Shown: positions 28,345 through 38,878 of the stretch, piece after piece
Layout: the number at the start of each line of letters is the position of its first letter
Position numbering within the stretch: position 1 is the first letter of the stretch
Assembly (NCBI GenBank): GCA_028291515.1
Contig: JAQGHU010000009.1
Location: forward strand, 1 to 64,000
DNA: 64,000 nt
Direction: 5' to 3'
Source: Schlesneria sp.
Lineage (GTDB): Bacteria; Planctomycetota; Planctomycetia; Planctomycetales; Planctomycetaceae
Notes under the pieces: generated by a model
What the model saw: the letters and a program-made list of their open reading frames with translations, nothing else
What the model was told of the DNA's origin: nothing
Databases searched by the model: none
Program-made: the position numbers and the translations under genes

Positions 28345-30513
28345 CTACTGCGTTTGCTTCGTTGACCGGTACTTCTCCGCGTACTGACGAATTTCCCCAT
28401 AAGCCCGATGTCCCTGGCCGTGCCAAGCGACAATATGCGGTTCCTGCGCGCGGTATTGTGAGAGCCATTGGACACTGTTCCACGCATGATCCAGTGCGTA
28501 GAACTGCTCTCTGTGCTGTGGAACAACGGAGTGAAATGCATGCTGTTCGCGCCAGGGATGATTTTCATCAGGCGCGTCGAGCCACTTCTTGACGAACTCG
28601 CGGACGAATTCCGTTCGGTTTCTGAGAAAAATCACTCCCAGGTTGAAGTGGTCGTAGTGGTGCCCAGGTCCGGAGCCAGGGGCATCATGGTAGGTCGCGG
28701 CGAGCCACGCGTCTTGGGGCGCGTTTTCCCAGCAGTCCAGCAACGGCCGATCGCCTAACCACAAAGCATCCGCATCAATCCAGACAATGTGCTCATAACC
28801 TTTGTCGATCGCGTCCTTCACCATGCGCACTTTTTCCCAGCACGCATGTCGTGGCAGTTTGGGAAGATACTCGACAACAAAATCGTATCCATATCGTGCA
28901 CAGGCCGCTTGATGGATCGGCTCGGTGACGTTGAGCATGTCTCTGGCGACTCCATTGCCAAACTGCAAGACAACAATGTTCGATCGTTTCTCCGTGGCAA
29001 TTCGCTGGTGATCGGAACGGACGCCCGTCGTCACCACTTCGAATTGATCCATGTATTCGCGACAACGCTCCCAGAGGGGAATTAAAGGCGAGTTTTCGAC
29101 AACTCGTTCATTTTTTGACGCGGGTTGTTGCCACTTGTAGCCGTGGTGAAATATCACTTCTTCGGCGCCATTCTTCTGATAGAAGAGCGGCCAGGGGGCG
29201 GTGCCCGCGAAGGGAATCATGTTGTACGCCGTATCCAGTAGTCGCCAACCCAGGCGAAAGGTGTCTTTATCTCCGTGCATGTGTTGGTACCAGAATTCAC
29301 TCTCCTCATTGAACCAATTGGAGAGCACCAACTCGCGCCAGCAGCGTCTGCGATCGATCAGCATCTGGCCCGACTCGAACTCGGCTTCATCGCGGTACGT
29401 CAGTCCCGTGAGCTTCCAGATCTTGTTGTCGGGAGCGAATCGACCCCGATCTGGCCAGAACAGGCTGCCGTGTTGCAGGTATTGTGGATCATCGAACAGA
29501 TTGGTGACGTCGCGAAGCGGAATGTTATCTGCATCCAGCAACATGACTTCGCGCCAGGGACAGTGCAGCAACGCAAACGCCTTCAATTCCCAACCGAACA
29601 ATCGCGGGTGCGGAAACAGCTCTGCCACTCGATGTGCATCGACCGATTCCGCATCAATCGAGGCAAGCGCTGCTGACAGTAATGGAGAAATCTCCTCAGG
29701 CCCCAGGTGCCAAACTTGAATCGGCAACTGACAGCCAAGCTGCCGAAGGACTTTCGCTGTCACCCAGGCTGATGCGGCGTACTTTCCCCCGCCACAGATG
29801 ACGATTCCACGACCGGACAGGTCATCAGGCGGATTACTTAATCTCGCTTTCGCGGTCGCTACCTGGACGTGAAGAAGGGCGTTCCGCTCGTTGATTGGTT
29901 CAACGCGAATCGGACGAAGATTGATATGGGGACACTGTGGACCGGAATTTGTTTCGGAATTGCCGCCAACATCAACGATCCAGGTTGGCCAGGCTTCTTT
30001 CGTGACAATTTCCGGATCACGACCGAAAAACTCCGTGACGGCCTTCTTTACTCCAAAGTCGCCCTCCGGTCGAAGACCGTCGAGAAAGTCGTGTCCGGCA
30101 AACGCCCCTCCTTTCCGAATCTTCGGCAGCCAGGCGGTCAAGTCGGCCAACACTGCTTCGTATGAATGACTGGCATCCAAGTATACCACATCGAAGTACT
30201 CGTCAGGAAAGCACTTCGCGGCATCGACCGAGGACAACCGAAGCATCTGCACTCTTGGAGCGAATTCCGCCGCGACTCTCCGGGCCTGTTTGAAGTTTCG
30301 CTCGTGTTCGGCATCGGTTACTTTTGAGATATTGAAGTCACCTTGGGGTAGGTGAGCCCACAAATCAACCATCGTATAGGCACCGACCCAACGGCTTAGA
30401 ATTTGCCGCGCAAAGTCGCCGGCAGCGACTCCGATTTCCGCAATTCGGAGATAGCCACGATCTACCAGCCAGTCAGGGAATTCTTCGCGAGTCTTCATGG
30501 GGATTCCGTGCAA
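28345..30513 (-). CDS. Methyltransferase fused to two glycosyltransferase-like domains
   Basis: This 722-residue cytoplasmic protein has three parts. Residues about 1-190 are a class I SAM methyltransferase: IAEIGVAAGDFARQIL as the SAM loop and FDVVYLDASHSYEAV, typical of Methyltransf_24. Residues about 230-480 resemble mannosyltransferases of the MNN1/GT71 type: GRGIVICGGGKYAASAWV, then VMLLDADNIPLRDVTNLF with a DxD metal motif (DAD). Residues about 510-722 form a second GT-A domain of GMA12/GT34 type: IVWIDADALWLGDR with DAD, and a late HFNLGVIFLRN and HIVAWHGQGHR. Such a fusion could decorate and cap one glycan. The start could be the second Met (MKTREE, six codons in). It is divergent from the GT9 gene. 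Confidence 0.82.
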   Translation of the reverse strand: MHGIPMKTREEFPDWLVDRGYLRIAEIGVAAGDFARQILSRWVGAYTMVDLWAHLPQGDFNISKVTDAEHERNFKQARRVAAEFAPRVQMLRLSSVDAAKCFPDEYFDVVYLDASHSYEAVLADLTAWLPKIRKGGAFAGHDFLDGLRPEGDFGVKKAVTEFFGRDPEIVTKEAWPTWIVDVGGNSETNSGPQCPHINLRPIRVEPINERNALLHVQVATAKARLSNPPDDLSGRGIVICGGGKYAASAWVTAKVLRQLGCQLPIQVWHLGPEEISPLLSAALASIDAESVDAHRVAELFPHPRLFGWELKAFALLHCPWREVMLLDADNIPLRDVTNLFDDPQYLQHGSLFWPDRGRFAPDNKIWKLTGLTYRDEAEFESGQMLIDRRRCWRELVLSNWFNEESEFWYQHMHGDKDTFRLGWRLLDTAYNMIPFAGTAPWPLFYQKNGAEEVIFHHGYKWQQPASKNERVVENSPLIPLWERCREYMDQFEVVTTGVRSDHQRIATEKRSNIVVLQFGNGVARDMLNVTEPIHQAACARYGYDFVVEYLPKLPRHACWEKVRMVKDAIDKGYEHIVWIDADALWLGDRPLLDCWENAPQDAWLAATYHDAPGSGPGHHYDHFNLGVIFLRNRTEFVREFVKKWLDAPDENHPWREQHAFHSVVPQHREQFYALDHAWNSVQWLSQYRAQEPHIVAWHGQGHRAYGEIRQYAEKYRSTKQTQ

Positions 30514-30892
30514 TTAGCGAAACGAGAAGCAAGCGACCTTATAGCGGACTGTCGATTCTTCGCAAGGTGGTGTTCAGTTTCTGCATCAGAATATCGCCCG
30601 CATTGCGTCGTTTTAGCGCCAACGAATCTTTCCGTATCATTATTGTCCTGACTGCCGAAATAAGATGTTGACTGAGAGCATTACAGTGTTCTCTAATCAG
30701 TCATTTTAATGTGCGACAACACGTCAGATCGGCTATTTGTGTGTTGCACGATGACATCGATGCTACTCGCGAACCGTGCGTGCGACCTCTCTTCAATTTG
30801 ATGTGATCTCGGTGGACGTCGAGCCCCTCAGGGTTCTTCCTCGGAATGCAATCTGAAAATCGCTGTGAGTTGTTGCCAAGGAGGGTACGCGG
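30514..30892. other. Divergent intergenic region between glycosyltransferase genes
   Basis: About 380 bases, AT-richer than the surroundings. It contains a promoter candidate for the plus strand (see 30668-30697) overlapping a partial dyad GACTGAGAGA ... TCTC...TCAGTC. No gene or RNA is evident. Confidence 0.4.
30668..30697 (+). promoter_or_regulatory. Candidate sigma-70-type promoter for the GT9 gene
   Basis: TTGACT at 30668-30673 and TCTAAT at 30692-30697 are 18 bases apart. Flanking sequence forms a partial dyad (GACTGA with TCAGTC), which could be an operator. The start codon is about 195 bases downstream, leaving a long leader. Confidence 0.35.
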
Positions 30893-31881
30893 ATGCTGGA
30901 TAGCCCCCAGCGCCTTTTCCTGAAATGTCACCTCAGTCCAGGTGATATCGTCATGCTGACAGCAGCAGTTCGCGATCTGCATCGCGCTCATCCGGGTAAG
31001 TTTGTGACTGCCATAGAGACGGTCGCGCGAGAATTATGGGATCACAATCCGCACATTTCCGCTTTCGACGCGGCGACCGCTTCCGTACGCACGATCGAGA
31101 TGCATTACCCGTTGATCAATCAAAGTAACTCCGCCCCGTATCACTTCATTCATGGGTTCGCCCAATACCTCGAACAGCAACTCGATATCCGTATCCCGCT
31201 CACGGAATTCCGAGGTGACATTCATCTTGCTGCGATCGAAAAATCCTGGATGAGCCAGGTGGAAGAGACCGGATTCCGCGGGCCGTTCTGGATCATGATG
31301 GCCGGGGGGAAGTTTGACTTCACCGCAAAGTGGTGGAATCCGAGCTTCTATCAGGAAGTGGTCGATCACTTCCGCGGTCGCATTCAGTTCGTCCAGTGTG
31401 GCGAAGCCCAGCATTGGCATCCTCCGCTGACAGGCGTGATCAACCTGATCGGGAAGACGAATGTCCGGCAATTTGTCCGACTGATGTACCATGCCGACGG
31501 CGTTGTTTGCCCTGTGACATTCGCCATGCATCTGGCCGCTGCGGTGGAGACGAAGCCAGGACGACCCAAAAACAGAGCGGCAGTCGTGATTGCCGGGGGA
31601 CGAGAGCCCTCGCACTGGGAAGCCTATCCGCACCATCAGTATCTCCACACTAACGGTGCCCTCCGCTGTTGTGACCAGGGGGGTGCTGGAAAAGTCGCTG
31701 TCAACCGGTCGGCGACAACGACCCGAAAGATCAAAACCTGTGCCCGAATCCGGTGCGGATCAATCCTGATCTGCAGATCGCCCAATGCATGAACATGATT
31801 ACCCCGCAAGACGTCATTCGTGCCATTGAACGCTACTACGACGGCGGAGCCCTATTCCCGCTGTCCTCATCTGCCGCCTGA
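30893..31881 (+). pseudogene. GT9 (heptosyltransferase-like) glycosyltransferase, C-terminal frameshift
   Basis: The first 260 residues are a family 9 glycosyltransferase: LKCHLSPGDIVMLTAAVRDLHRAHP at the N-terminus, GPFWIMMAGGKFDFTAKWW, and GVVCPVTFAMHLAAAVE as the nucleotide-sugar site. The frame then diverges after LRCCDQGG and stops at 31792. The next frame continues the expected tail: CWKSRCQPVGDNDPKDQNLC, then CMNMITPQDVIRAIERYYDGGAL, ending with TGA at 31879-31881. Adding one G to the six-G run at 31678-31683 joins them. The lesion may be an assembly error, in which case the gene is intact at about 329 residues. It probably adds a sugar to a cell-surface glycan. ATG at 30893 follows GGAGGG. 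Confidence 0.85.
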
Positions 31882-31983
31882 TAGGGATGCGGCGCGAGAC
31901 AGCTTCGACTTCAATCAACACTGATCGTCAGCAAGGGTTATTCGGTTACTATCGCAATCTTCGTGTGTCTCAAGGAAAAAATA

Positions 31984-33812
31984 ATGCCAGGTGAAAGTAG
32001 CACATCGTCAGTTTCAGCGTCGAGCCTTCAACAAGTATCGGACCCTGGGCCGTCGAGTTCAAACAGCCCTGTCATTGACCCACCGGTCAGTAGCTCAACT
32101 TCACCTGGAGCTCAGCCTTCGAGCAGTAGTGGGCCCAGCTTCGTTGTCGACCCACCGGTTAGCAGTTCGTATTCGCCCGGAGGCAATTCTTCGAGCAGTA
32201 GCGGACCAAGCTTTGTCGTAGACCCGCCAGTCAGCAGCTCACAATCACCCTCCAGCAACTCGCCGACAACATCCTCATCGTCTAGTCCAAGCGAAAGTTC
32301 GAGTTCTTCGTCGTCCGAAAGTTCATGCACTTCTGGTAGTTGCAACATTACGTCCATTGAAAAAGACAAAGACATTACCGGCATCACCTGCGAAATCACT
32401 TTCACTGCCAAAGGTACTTGCCTTGGCTATGTGCAATGGAGTGCTACCGGCGCAGATCCATCATCTGGCAGCGGTGCCACATTTACCACCAAATGGGCGA
32501 CGGTTGGTGACAAGACAGTGTCCGCGATGTGCCAAGGCGGTGACAATGCTCTGGCTGCGACTGTGAAGGTCGTCGCAATCGACAAGATTATTGTTGCAGG
32601 CTCTGACCCCGAAAATTCGGGACCGGTCACAGTGAAGCTCGGTATGTCGGTAGATTTGATGGCAAAACGCACACCGGTGCCGGCCAACGGACCGTGGCCA
32701 GAAGGTCAACCCACATGGGAGATAGTGGATCCTCCGAATCCGTTCGCAAGGGGGCGACTACTGCCATCCACTGGTGGAAGGATCACATTCGTACCTGATT
32801 CTGAAGGAACTTGGACAATCAAAGCCAAGTGCTGCGACTCCGAAGACACTATTGTCATAAATGCGGAAGCTGGATGCGGCTGGATAACAAATGTGAGTGC
32901 TGACAACTGCTTCGAGCGCGTAGACAGCGGTGCGGGAACGGAAAGTATCCCGATGAATGTTCTGGGCAAACGAGGAGTGAATGCCAATGAGAAAGTCACC
33001 CTGACAGTCGAACTTAAAGATGGCGGCGTATCGAACAAAGTTACATGGAACGGCGCGACGCAAGACGGCTCGAATCCGCTGAAGGCGACCATCCCTATCG
33101 GCGATTCGGTCCTGAAAAAAATAATTGTCAAATATGATGGTGAGGATTGTCGCGAGATTCACGTGTGGCCCGTCTGGGCACAGTCACGATCGCGGTAGAT
33201 GGACAACTTAACCCCAGCGACAAGGCTCCGACGTTAGTTAACAATGGTCAGTTCAAGGATAAGTATGGGAGCGGAAAGAGCTTGGGGCCAATCGACAAGT
33301 GGACCAACCCAAAGCTGACCTACAAAGATGCGGGCACACGTATCGAGGCGCGCGCCCTACTTTCTCCATCCGGAGTCGGTGAAATAATCCCAATCGGAAA
33401 GCTGACGTTCAAGAGAAAGTTGAACTCAATCGCATGGTTTAATGGTGGCCACTACATTGGCGGTAGCTGGGTTGCCGGGCCATCTGATGTCCAAGTGAAT
33501 GCAGATGACGACTCTGCAACCGAGTTTCTCGACGTCAATCCAGCAGAAAACGATTCGTTGTTTGACCTTGATATCCCTAGATTTGGGGTGCCGCCACAAT
33601 ACCATACTTGCGAGATGTATGCGAGCTTTGTGCAATACGTTACAATTAAGGCGTGTGGATCCGGAGTTCAATGTTCAGCAGATTTTCCTTGGAGTTATCG
33701 CCTCCGGATTGACTATGACAAGGCAAATAACAAAGTTGATCTCAACGATGTGAAAACCTCGGCCATCGACCTTCCAGATAAGCCGTTTTACAAAAAATTT
33801 GGAACGATGTGA
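31984..33812 (+). pseudogene. Ser-rich repeat protein with Ig-like segments, frameshifted
   Basis: From ATG 31984 (AAGGA upstream) the first 120 residues are almost all Ser, Pro and Gly, with the unit GPSFVVDPPVSSS occurring twice plus variants, then a poly-Ser stretch. Beta-rich, Ig-like sequence follows (CEITFTAKGTC, TVSAMCQGGDNALAATVKV). The frame ends at 33198, but a second frame continues from about 33165 with GTVTIAVDGQLNPSDKAPTLV to 33812. Adding one G to the GGG near 33174-33178 would give WPVWGTVTIAVDG, so I treat both as one gene of about 609 codons. No signal peptide is seen, so export is uncertain. The Ser-rich part is a plausible glycosylation target next to glycosyltransferase genes. 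Confidence 0.65.
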
Positions 33813-33840
33813 TACAAAACAATTGTTTAGGAGTATAAGT

Positions 33841-34471
33841 ATGAAGGCATTAAGGATATTTGTCTGCGGCATCGTGATTGGCATTTCCGGGATGGGTTTG
33901 AGTAGCCTAACCGCAGGACCGAGACTTGCGCCTGCATCGGCCGACCCTGCCAGATTCTCGATCAGCATGCCAGACTATCACAGAGTCGGTCGAGAGATTT
34001 GGATGGGCGAAGTGAATACAGCATGGCTTCAGCTACAGTCTATTGCTGATGAAGCCGTAAAGGCTGTTTCTGATAGTCGGCTGACGATTGACCAGCGCAG
34101 CGTTATCGATTGTTGAACGATTCAGTGCAAATGTAACGGCAAGTTCACTCGTGGAATGCATAGATTTTGAGGATGATAGGTATATCCACTTTTCCGGCGT
34201 TCCTCGAGGGCGATATCCTGTTGTCACTACATTGATAGAGTACGGCGAACCGGTCGCGGAGCACATCAACTTTGCCCTTAGCAACGACGACAATGCAATC
34301 CGACGAAAGTTGATGTGTGACGTATTGCAGAAAGCGGTCGGTTTACATCGAGCTCGTCAACTCATCTTGAAGTTTCTTGCTGACAGTAAGTTTTCTGAGG
34401 ACCGAACGCGCCGCCTGAATGTTGCAGTTGAAGAGCTGGCAACTCGTGATGAAAATCTCGACATTCGGTGA
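33841..34471 (+). pseudogene. Secreted protein of unknown function, probably frameshifted
   Basis: ATG 33841 follows TTAGGAG and begins a signal peptide (FVCGIVIGISGMGLSSLTAG). The frame continues as SDPARF-like sequence to a stop at 34116. A second frame from about 34088 runs to 34471 (LSIVERFSANV through DRTRRLNVAVEELATRDENL) and overlaps the first by 29 bases. The second has only a TTG start with no ribosome binding site, so it more likely continues the first after a one-base change near 34085-34110. If the two are separate genes, the second would lack a signal. No family recognised. It is 28 bases after the Ser-rich gene, probably co-transcribed. Confidence 0.5.
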
Positions 34472-34652
34472 GCGCCAACGAATACTTGCGTACCCATGAC
34501 TAAAACGAAACTCGCCGATACCTACGTCTCGTGGTTTGTTCTGGTTGGGGATTAAAGGGGGACAGGACTGGCGAGCACGTTCGAGCAGATCGTATTTTGC
34601 TCGCATCGTTTAGTATACCAAGTCGAGTCCCATCCGTCACGCCCTTCATCCG

Positions 34653-36811
34653 CTACTTGGAACTCACCACGAACTCGACCAGTCCACAGTCGATGTACTG
34701 CCCTCCCGAGTTTTGATGGCAGTGAATGGCGATCGTGTTCTCGCCCTTCTTCAGTGATTTGATCGCGTCCTGGTCCAGAACGACTTCCACGTAGTTCGAT
34801 GTCCAGCGATTCAGCCGGGCAACTTCGCGTCCGTTGAGGAAGATTTCGGCATCCTCGTCGTGATGGACTCGCAGGGAAACCTTCGAAGTCGGATCGACAT
34901 CGGCAGCCAATGAAAACTTCCGACGCAGCCAGATATCGCTGCTGCGCCAGTCCGTGCGAACGGTGCTGCCAGGAGTTCCCATTGTCCCAAACCCGCCTGG
35001 CCCCAATCTCCACGAACTGTCATCGAAGTCACGTTGTTCCCATCCCGCAGCCGCGGAACGTGTCGTATATCGCCACAGGATAGGTGACTGCTCGGACGTC
35101 TCTGCCAGGATCCGTCGACGGACTGGCGTCAGGTCGACCTTGGCCAGGTCCATGCGGTAGACGGTCCCGTTGTCGTAGCCCACCAGTGCCAATTCTCCGT
35201 CACTTTCTTCGGTGAACGAGACAATCCGGGTCGGAGCGCGACCGATCTCGACCGCTCGGACCAGCTTTTTTTCTTTTTGCTGCAAGGCCCAGATTCGTCG
35301 TGATTCGAAGTCGCCGAAGATATACCAGCCAGCGAGTTGTGGAGCCCGAGTTCCGCGATACACGAAGCCACCAGTGATGGATACACCCAGGCTGCGAGGG
35401 TAGCTCAGAACCGGCTCGACGAATGTCTGCTTCTGATCGCGGTGTTGGTCCGAGAACTCGGCGAATCCTTCGTAGACGTTCCAACCGTGATTCTCGCCCT
35501 TGCTGACGATGGCCACTTCTTCATAGCGGTCCTGCCCGACGTCGCCCACCCACAGTTCTCGCGTGGTGCGATCGAAGCTGAATCGCCACGGTTCGCGAAA
35601 GCCGTAGGCCCAGATCTCTGGCCGTGCGTCATCCCGTTTTGCAAACGGATTGTCTGCGGGGATGCCATAAGCCAACGGATCGACTTGCCGATTGATGTCG
35701 ATCCGCAGGACCTTTCCGAGCAGTGTTTTCAAGTCTTGTCCGTGACCTCGCGGATCGCGCTGCGGTCCCGAGTCTCCCATACCAATGTAGAGGTAGCCAT
35801 CGGGTCCAAACCCCAGGCTGCCGCCGTTGTGATCCTGGGTTGCACCGACGATCCGCAGGATCTCTCGTGCCTGTTCCAGTCGCGGTTTCTGATTGTCGGT
35901 CTGCATCCAACGGCGTTCTTCGACAATCGTCGTGATCCGACCTCGATCGTCAATCTGGTATTTCAGAAACACACGGCCGTTCTGAGCAAACTGAGGATGA
36001 AAGGCCAGGCCCAACAGGCCCGTCGCTCCGCCCAGCCGCACGGTGCGACCCAAGTCCAGCAGACCTTGTGGTTCTGTCCGAGGCAGGGATTCATCCAACC
36101 AGTAGATTGCTCCACCATGCTCGATGACAACAAACTGCGACTTCTGTCCGGGAACGGGTTCCATCGCGACCGGTCGAGTGGACGTCGCGTCGCGAAATCG
36201 CGGGACCAACTCCAGAGGGGTCTGGCACCGATCAATCTCGTTCACCGCGCCGCGATGCGACGGCAGAGATGTTTGGGTCTGCTTCAATGCCTCTAGATAG
36301 GCAACAAGATCGGCAAATTCCAGCGGGCCGATCAGCGTTTCGATCCGCTCGGGCATAAGTGATGTGGAACTTTCGCGCTGTTCTTCGATGGCCCCGCTTC
36401 GATGCGGACTGTCTTCGAATCTTTGTCCTTCAGTTCGAGGAATTCATCTGTGACTCGTTGCAGCACACCTTGATAGGCCTGTCCAGACTCGGTGACGACA
36501 ATGGTGATGCCATAGCCGATGGCAATGGAACTGGACGGATCGAGGATCGACTGAATCAGGCCGGGGCGTTCGAACTTGTTGCCGATCGAACCGAGATCCG
36601 GCCCGACGCCTCGTCGCGAGCCATCGATGGAATGGCACTTCGCACACGCGGCCTTAGTCGCGTCTTCGAAGACAATTTTCCCAGCAGCGGCGTCACCCGG
36701 ATTCGCCGCCGCGAATTCGCGATATTCGGATTTGCGATTGGCACTGTCCTGCGCATGGCCAAGTTGTGGAACAAGAACCAACGACAGTAGACCGAGCAGT
36801 TTCCAAAACAC
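34653..36811 (-). pseudogene. Cytochrome c / PQQ-dependent sugar dehydrogenase fusion, frameshifted
   Basis: Read as one gene, it starts with a signal peptide and a heme domain with CAKCH, KIVFEDATKAACAKCHSIDG and GVGPDLGSIGNKF, typical of the planctomycete heme-binding domain. The frame then shifts: SKNSAKVPHH stops at 36332, while the next frame reads IEEQRESSTSLMPERIETLIG and continues to the end. One extra base in the CCCC at 36392-36395 joins them. The body is a glucose/sorbosone dehydrogenase propeller (GLAFHPQF, DHNGGSLGFGPDGYLYIGMGD, PEIWAYGFREPWRFSFD), and the last 150 residues form a beta-sandwich with WEQRDFDDSSWRLG. The start GTG at 36811 is preferred (AAGG upstream); ATG 36883 is possible. 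It probably oxidises sugars outside the cytoplasm. Confidence 0.82.
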
Positions 36812-37004
36812 GGTGAACCTTATCTGAACGCATCGGATAGTGGATGAAAACAGGGACGGTAATATCGTAGCCAATGCAATCACGCCCGCGTTAATGACTC
36901 CAGCGATTCTCTAGGCGTTCCACCTCTAGCATAAACCTCAGCCTATCGCCGACAATTTCGACGATAGGCTGGCCCGAAACCGCATCAGCACCGCCGTACA
37001 CGGC

Positions 37005-37670
37005 TCATTGCATGGCCGTCAGCGCTGGTTCTGATCCTTTCAGCTTCTCGGCAGGCCACCCGATTCCACCCAGGTGCCAGATGAGCGATTTCAGATTCCT
37101 GATCCCCAGCTTGGCGAGGATTTCTGCTCGTCGATGATCGACAGTGCGCAGCGAGATCTGCAGGCGCGAGGAAATCACCTTGTTGGGATTGTCGCTGACC
37201 ATCATGGTCAGGATCTCACGTTCTTCGTCGGACAGATCCTGGATGGATGCCATCAGCATTTTGCGGCGCGATGAAAGCGCGCGCTGATCGCGATCCTGTT
37301 GCAGAGCCCGCACGATCTGGTCCCACAAGTGCTGGTCTCGATACGGCTTTTCGATGACTGTCATTGCGCCCCGGACCATCACCTTTACGGCGACCTCCAC
37401 ATCGGCGAAGGCGGTCATCAGTATGAACGGCATCTGGCTTCTGTCTGCACGCATGGCGGCCAGCAGCGAGGTTCCGCTCATTCCACACAACCTGAGATCG
37501 GCGATCACACATCCAGGTTGATGGTGATGGTGTCCCGCTAAGAAATCCTCGGCGGTCTCAAAGACTTCGGCCTTTAACCCCATGAGGCGAACCATGGCGG
37601 CTACAGATTCACTCGTTCCCATGTCGCCGTCAACGACAAATACCGTGGCATTCCTGTCGAAAGTGTGCAT
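37005..37670 (-). CDS. FixJ/NarL-type response regulator
   Basis: This 221-residue two-component regulator has an N-terminal receiver: acidic pocket at D14/D16, phosphoacceptor D58 in CVIADLRLCGMSG, T86 in ILMTAFAD and K108 in VIEKPYRD. The C-terminal LuxR-type helix-turn-helix includes LSDEEREILTMMVSDNPNKVISSRLQISLRTVDHRRAEILAKLGIRN, matching the FixJ/TtrR class. No sensor kinase is adjacent, so its signal and targets are unknown. The receiver is complete and should be phosphorylatable. Four histidines in a row (HHHH) at 47-50 sit in a loop and are unusual. Confidence 0.93.
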   Translation of the reverse strand: MHTFDRNATVFVVDGDMGTSESVAAMVRLMGLKAEVFETAEDFLAGHHHHQPGCVIADLRLCGMSGTSLLAAMRADRSQMPFILMTAFADVEVAVKVMVRGAMTVIEKPYRDQHLWDQIVRALQQDRDQRALSSRRKMLMASIQDLSDEEREILTMMVSDNPNKVISSRLQISLRTVDHRRAEILAKLGIRNLKSLIWHLGGIGWPAEKLKGSEPALTAMQ

Positions 37671-38022
37671 GCATGTGTACTCCGTTCACGTCGCAGACTC
37701 CTTACCGAGGCAATTTGCCTGGCACATCACCGATCGCCAGCAAGACTGGTCACTCTCTTGGAATCGACCCTGATTCTAAGGGAAATGATCTTACGACAAT
37801 CGTCTTTAGCCTATTGCGACTTAGGTAGTGGCCCGCAATAAGTTGAACCGGCACCCAGCACCGATCCACACTCTTACCTCACACGAACAGGGACGTCGCC
37901 GATTTCGGAGTATTTCTAATGTTTTTTGGAAGAATTCCGACTGGCTGTCGGCATAAACGTCCCGGACAATCGTCAGAGACCGTCTTTCCCGTCGCGAAGG
38001 GCCGCTCCAATGTTTCGGACCG
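37671..38022. other. Intergenic region
   Basis: About 350 bases between two minus-strand genes. It includes the promoter of the response regulator and the downstream end of nothing recognisable. No repeat, RNA gene or clear terminator is seen. A TGCATGCATG palindrome lies just upstream of the response-regulator start. Confidence 0.35.
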
Positions 38023-38766
38023 TTAGCCAATCACGCTGTTGATCCATTCGGCGAGATCGCCGAACAGACATTCCTGTGTGTATCGCCCAGGAAGGTACAA
38101 ATGAGTCGTTATTCTCATCCCAAGCGCGCGCAGAAAGCGACCCGTTGAAATTGCTTCGCTGACCGCTGAATTCGAGCGAACTGAATTCGCGAGCATGGCG
38201 CGAAGATGATTCAAGCCGTGATCGACCTCAATCGACTTCGATATCGCAGTGAGATCCGCGTTGAACAAAGCGATACCGAGAAAATCCTCGGGTTGAATCA
38301 GTAACAATCGCAACGCCATGGCCGCACCGGACCCCATCGACGCGAGATAGACATGACCCAGCGAAATGGAGTATGTCTCGCTGAGAAGGACGACAACCTC
38401 GCGTAGTTCCGCCAACACGTTGGTGAGCATCGCGGTGCTAGAAGTGATGCAGTCATTCATTTGAACATGAAGCCAGTTTGCATCGCCATGAACAGTCGGC
38501 ATCGTGGGCTCCTCGTTTGAGTCGCCGTCGTCCCCGTGAATCCAGATGATCAACGCCGTTGACAGCGTTTGATCGGTGACGTCCAACGTTGCGGCCAAGT
38601 TCCCCGAGGCGGAGCCCATTGGTGCAAATGACCAGGAGATCGTCTGGCCCGTTCTCAAGCGAAGTCGACGGCCCCCTATTTGCGATAAACCGCATTGTCT
38701 CATCCGGTCGGGGCGTCGCCCGAATCCATCCTCGGTCTCTTCACGAATTATGAGTTGTCGAGTCAT
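38023..38766 (-). CDS. Alpha/beta-hydrolase-like protein lacking the usual serine
   Basis: The protein has 247 residues from ATG 38766. The middle reads ALIIWIHGDDGD, then HVYLASMGSGAAMALRLLLIQ, which matches the phospholipase/carboxylesterase pattern in which VxLAGFSQGAAMAL carries the nucleophile serine. Here Gly sits at the serine position, so it may be non-catalytic. A later RALGMRITTHLYLPGRY could contain the family's final strand, and the terminal WINSVIG helix is typical. There is no signal peptide. A longer frame upstream overlaps the next small gene and is rejected as start. Role unknown; perhaps a binding or regulatory homologue. Confidence 0.65.
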   Translation of the reverse strand: MTRQLIIREETEDGFGRRPDRMRQCGLSQIGGRRLRLRTGQTISWSFAPMGSASGNLAATLDVTDQTLSTALIIWIHGDDGDSNEEPTMPTVHGDANWLHVQMNDCITSSTAMLTNVLAELREVVVLLSETYSISLGHVYLASMGSGAAMALRLLLIQPEDFLGIALFNADLTAISKSIEVDHGLNHLRAMLANSVRSNSAVSEAISTGRFLRALGMRITTHLYLPGRYTQECLFGDLAEWINSVIG

Positions 38767-38878
38767 CTTCGGTGATCCTGTTATGAGTGGCATGAGCTTC
38801 GAAGTCGATTGGAGATGTGGTCCACGATTTGGCGACATATTGCTAGTGGACAAAAGGGATTCTCGCGCCATCGGTCGT

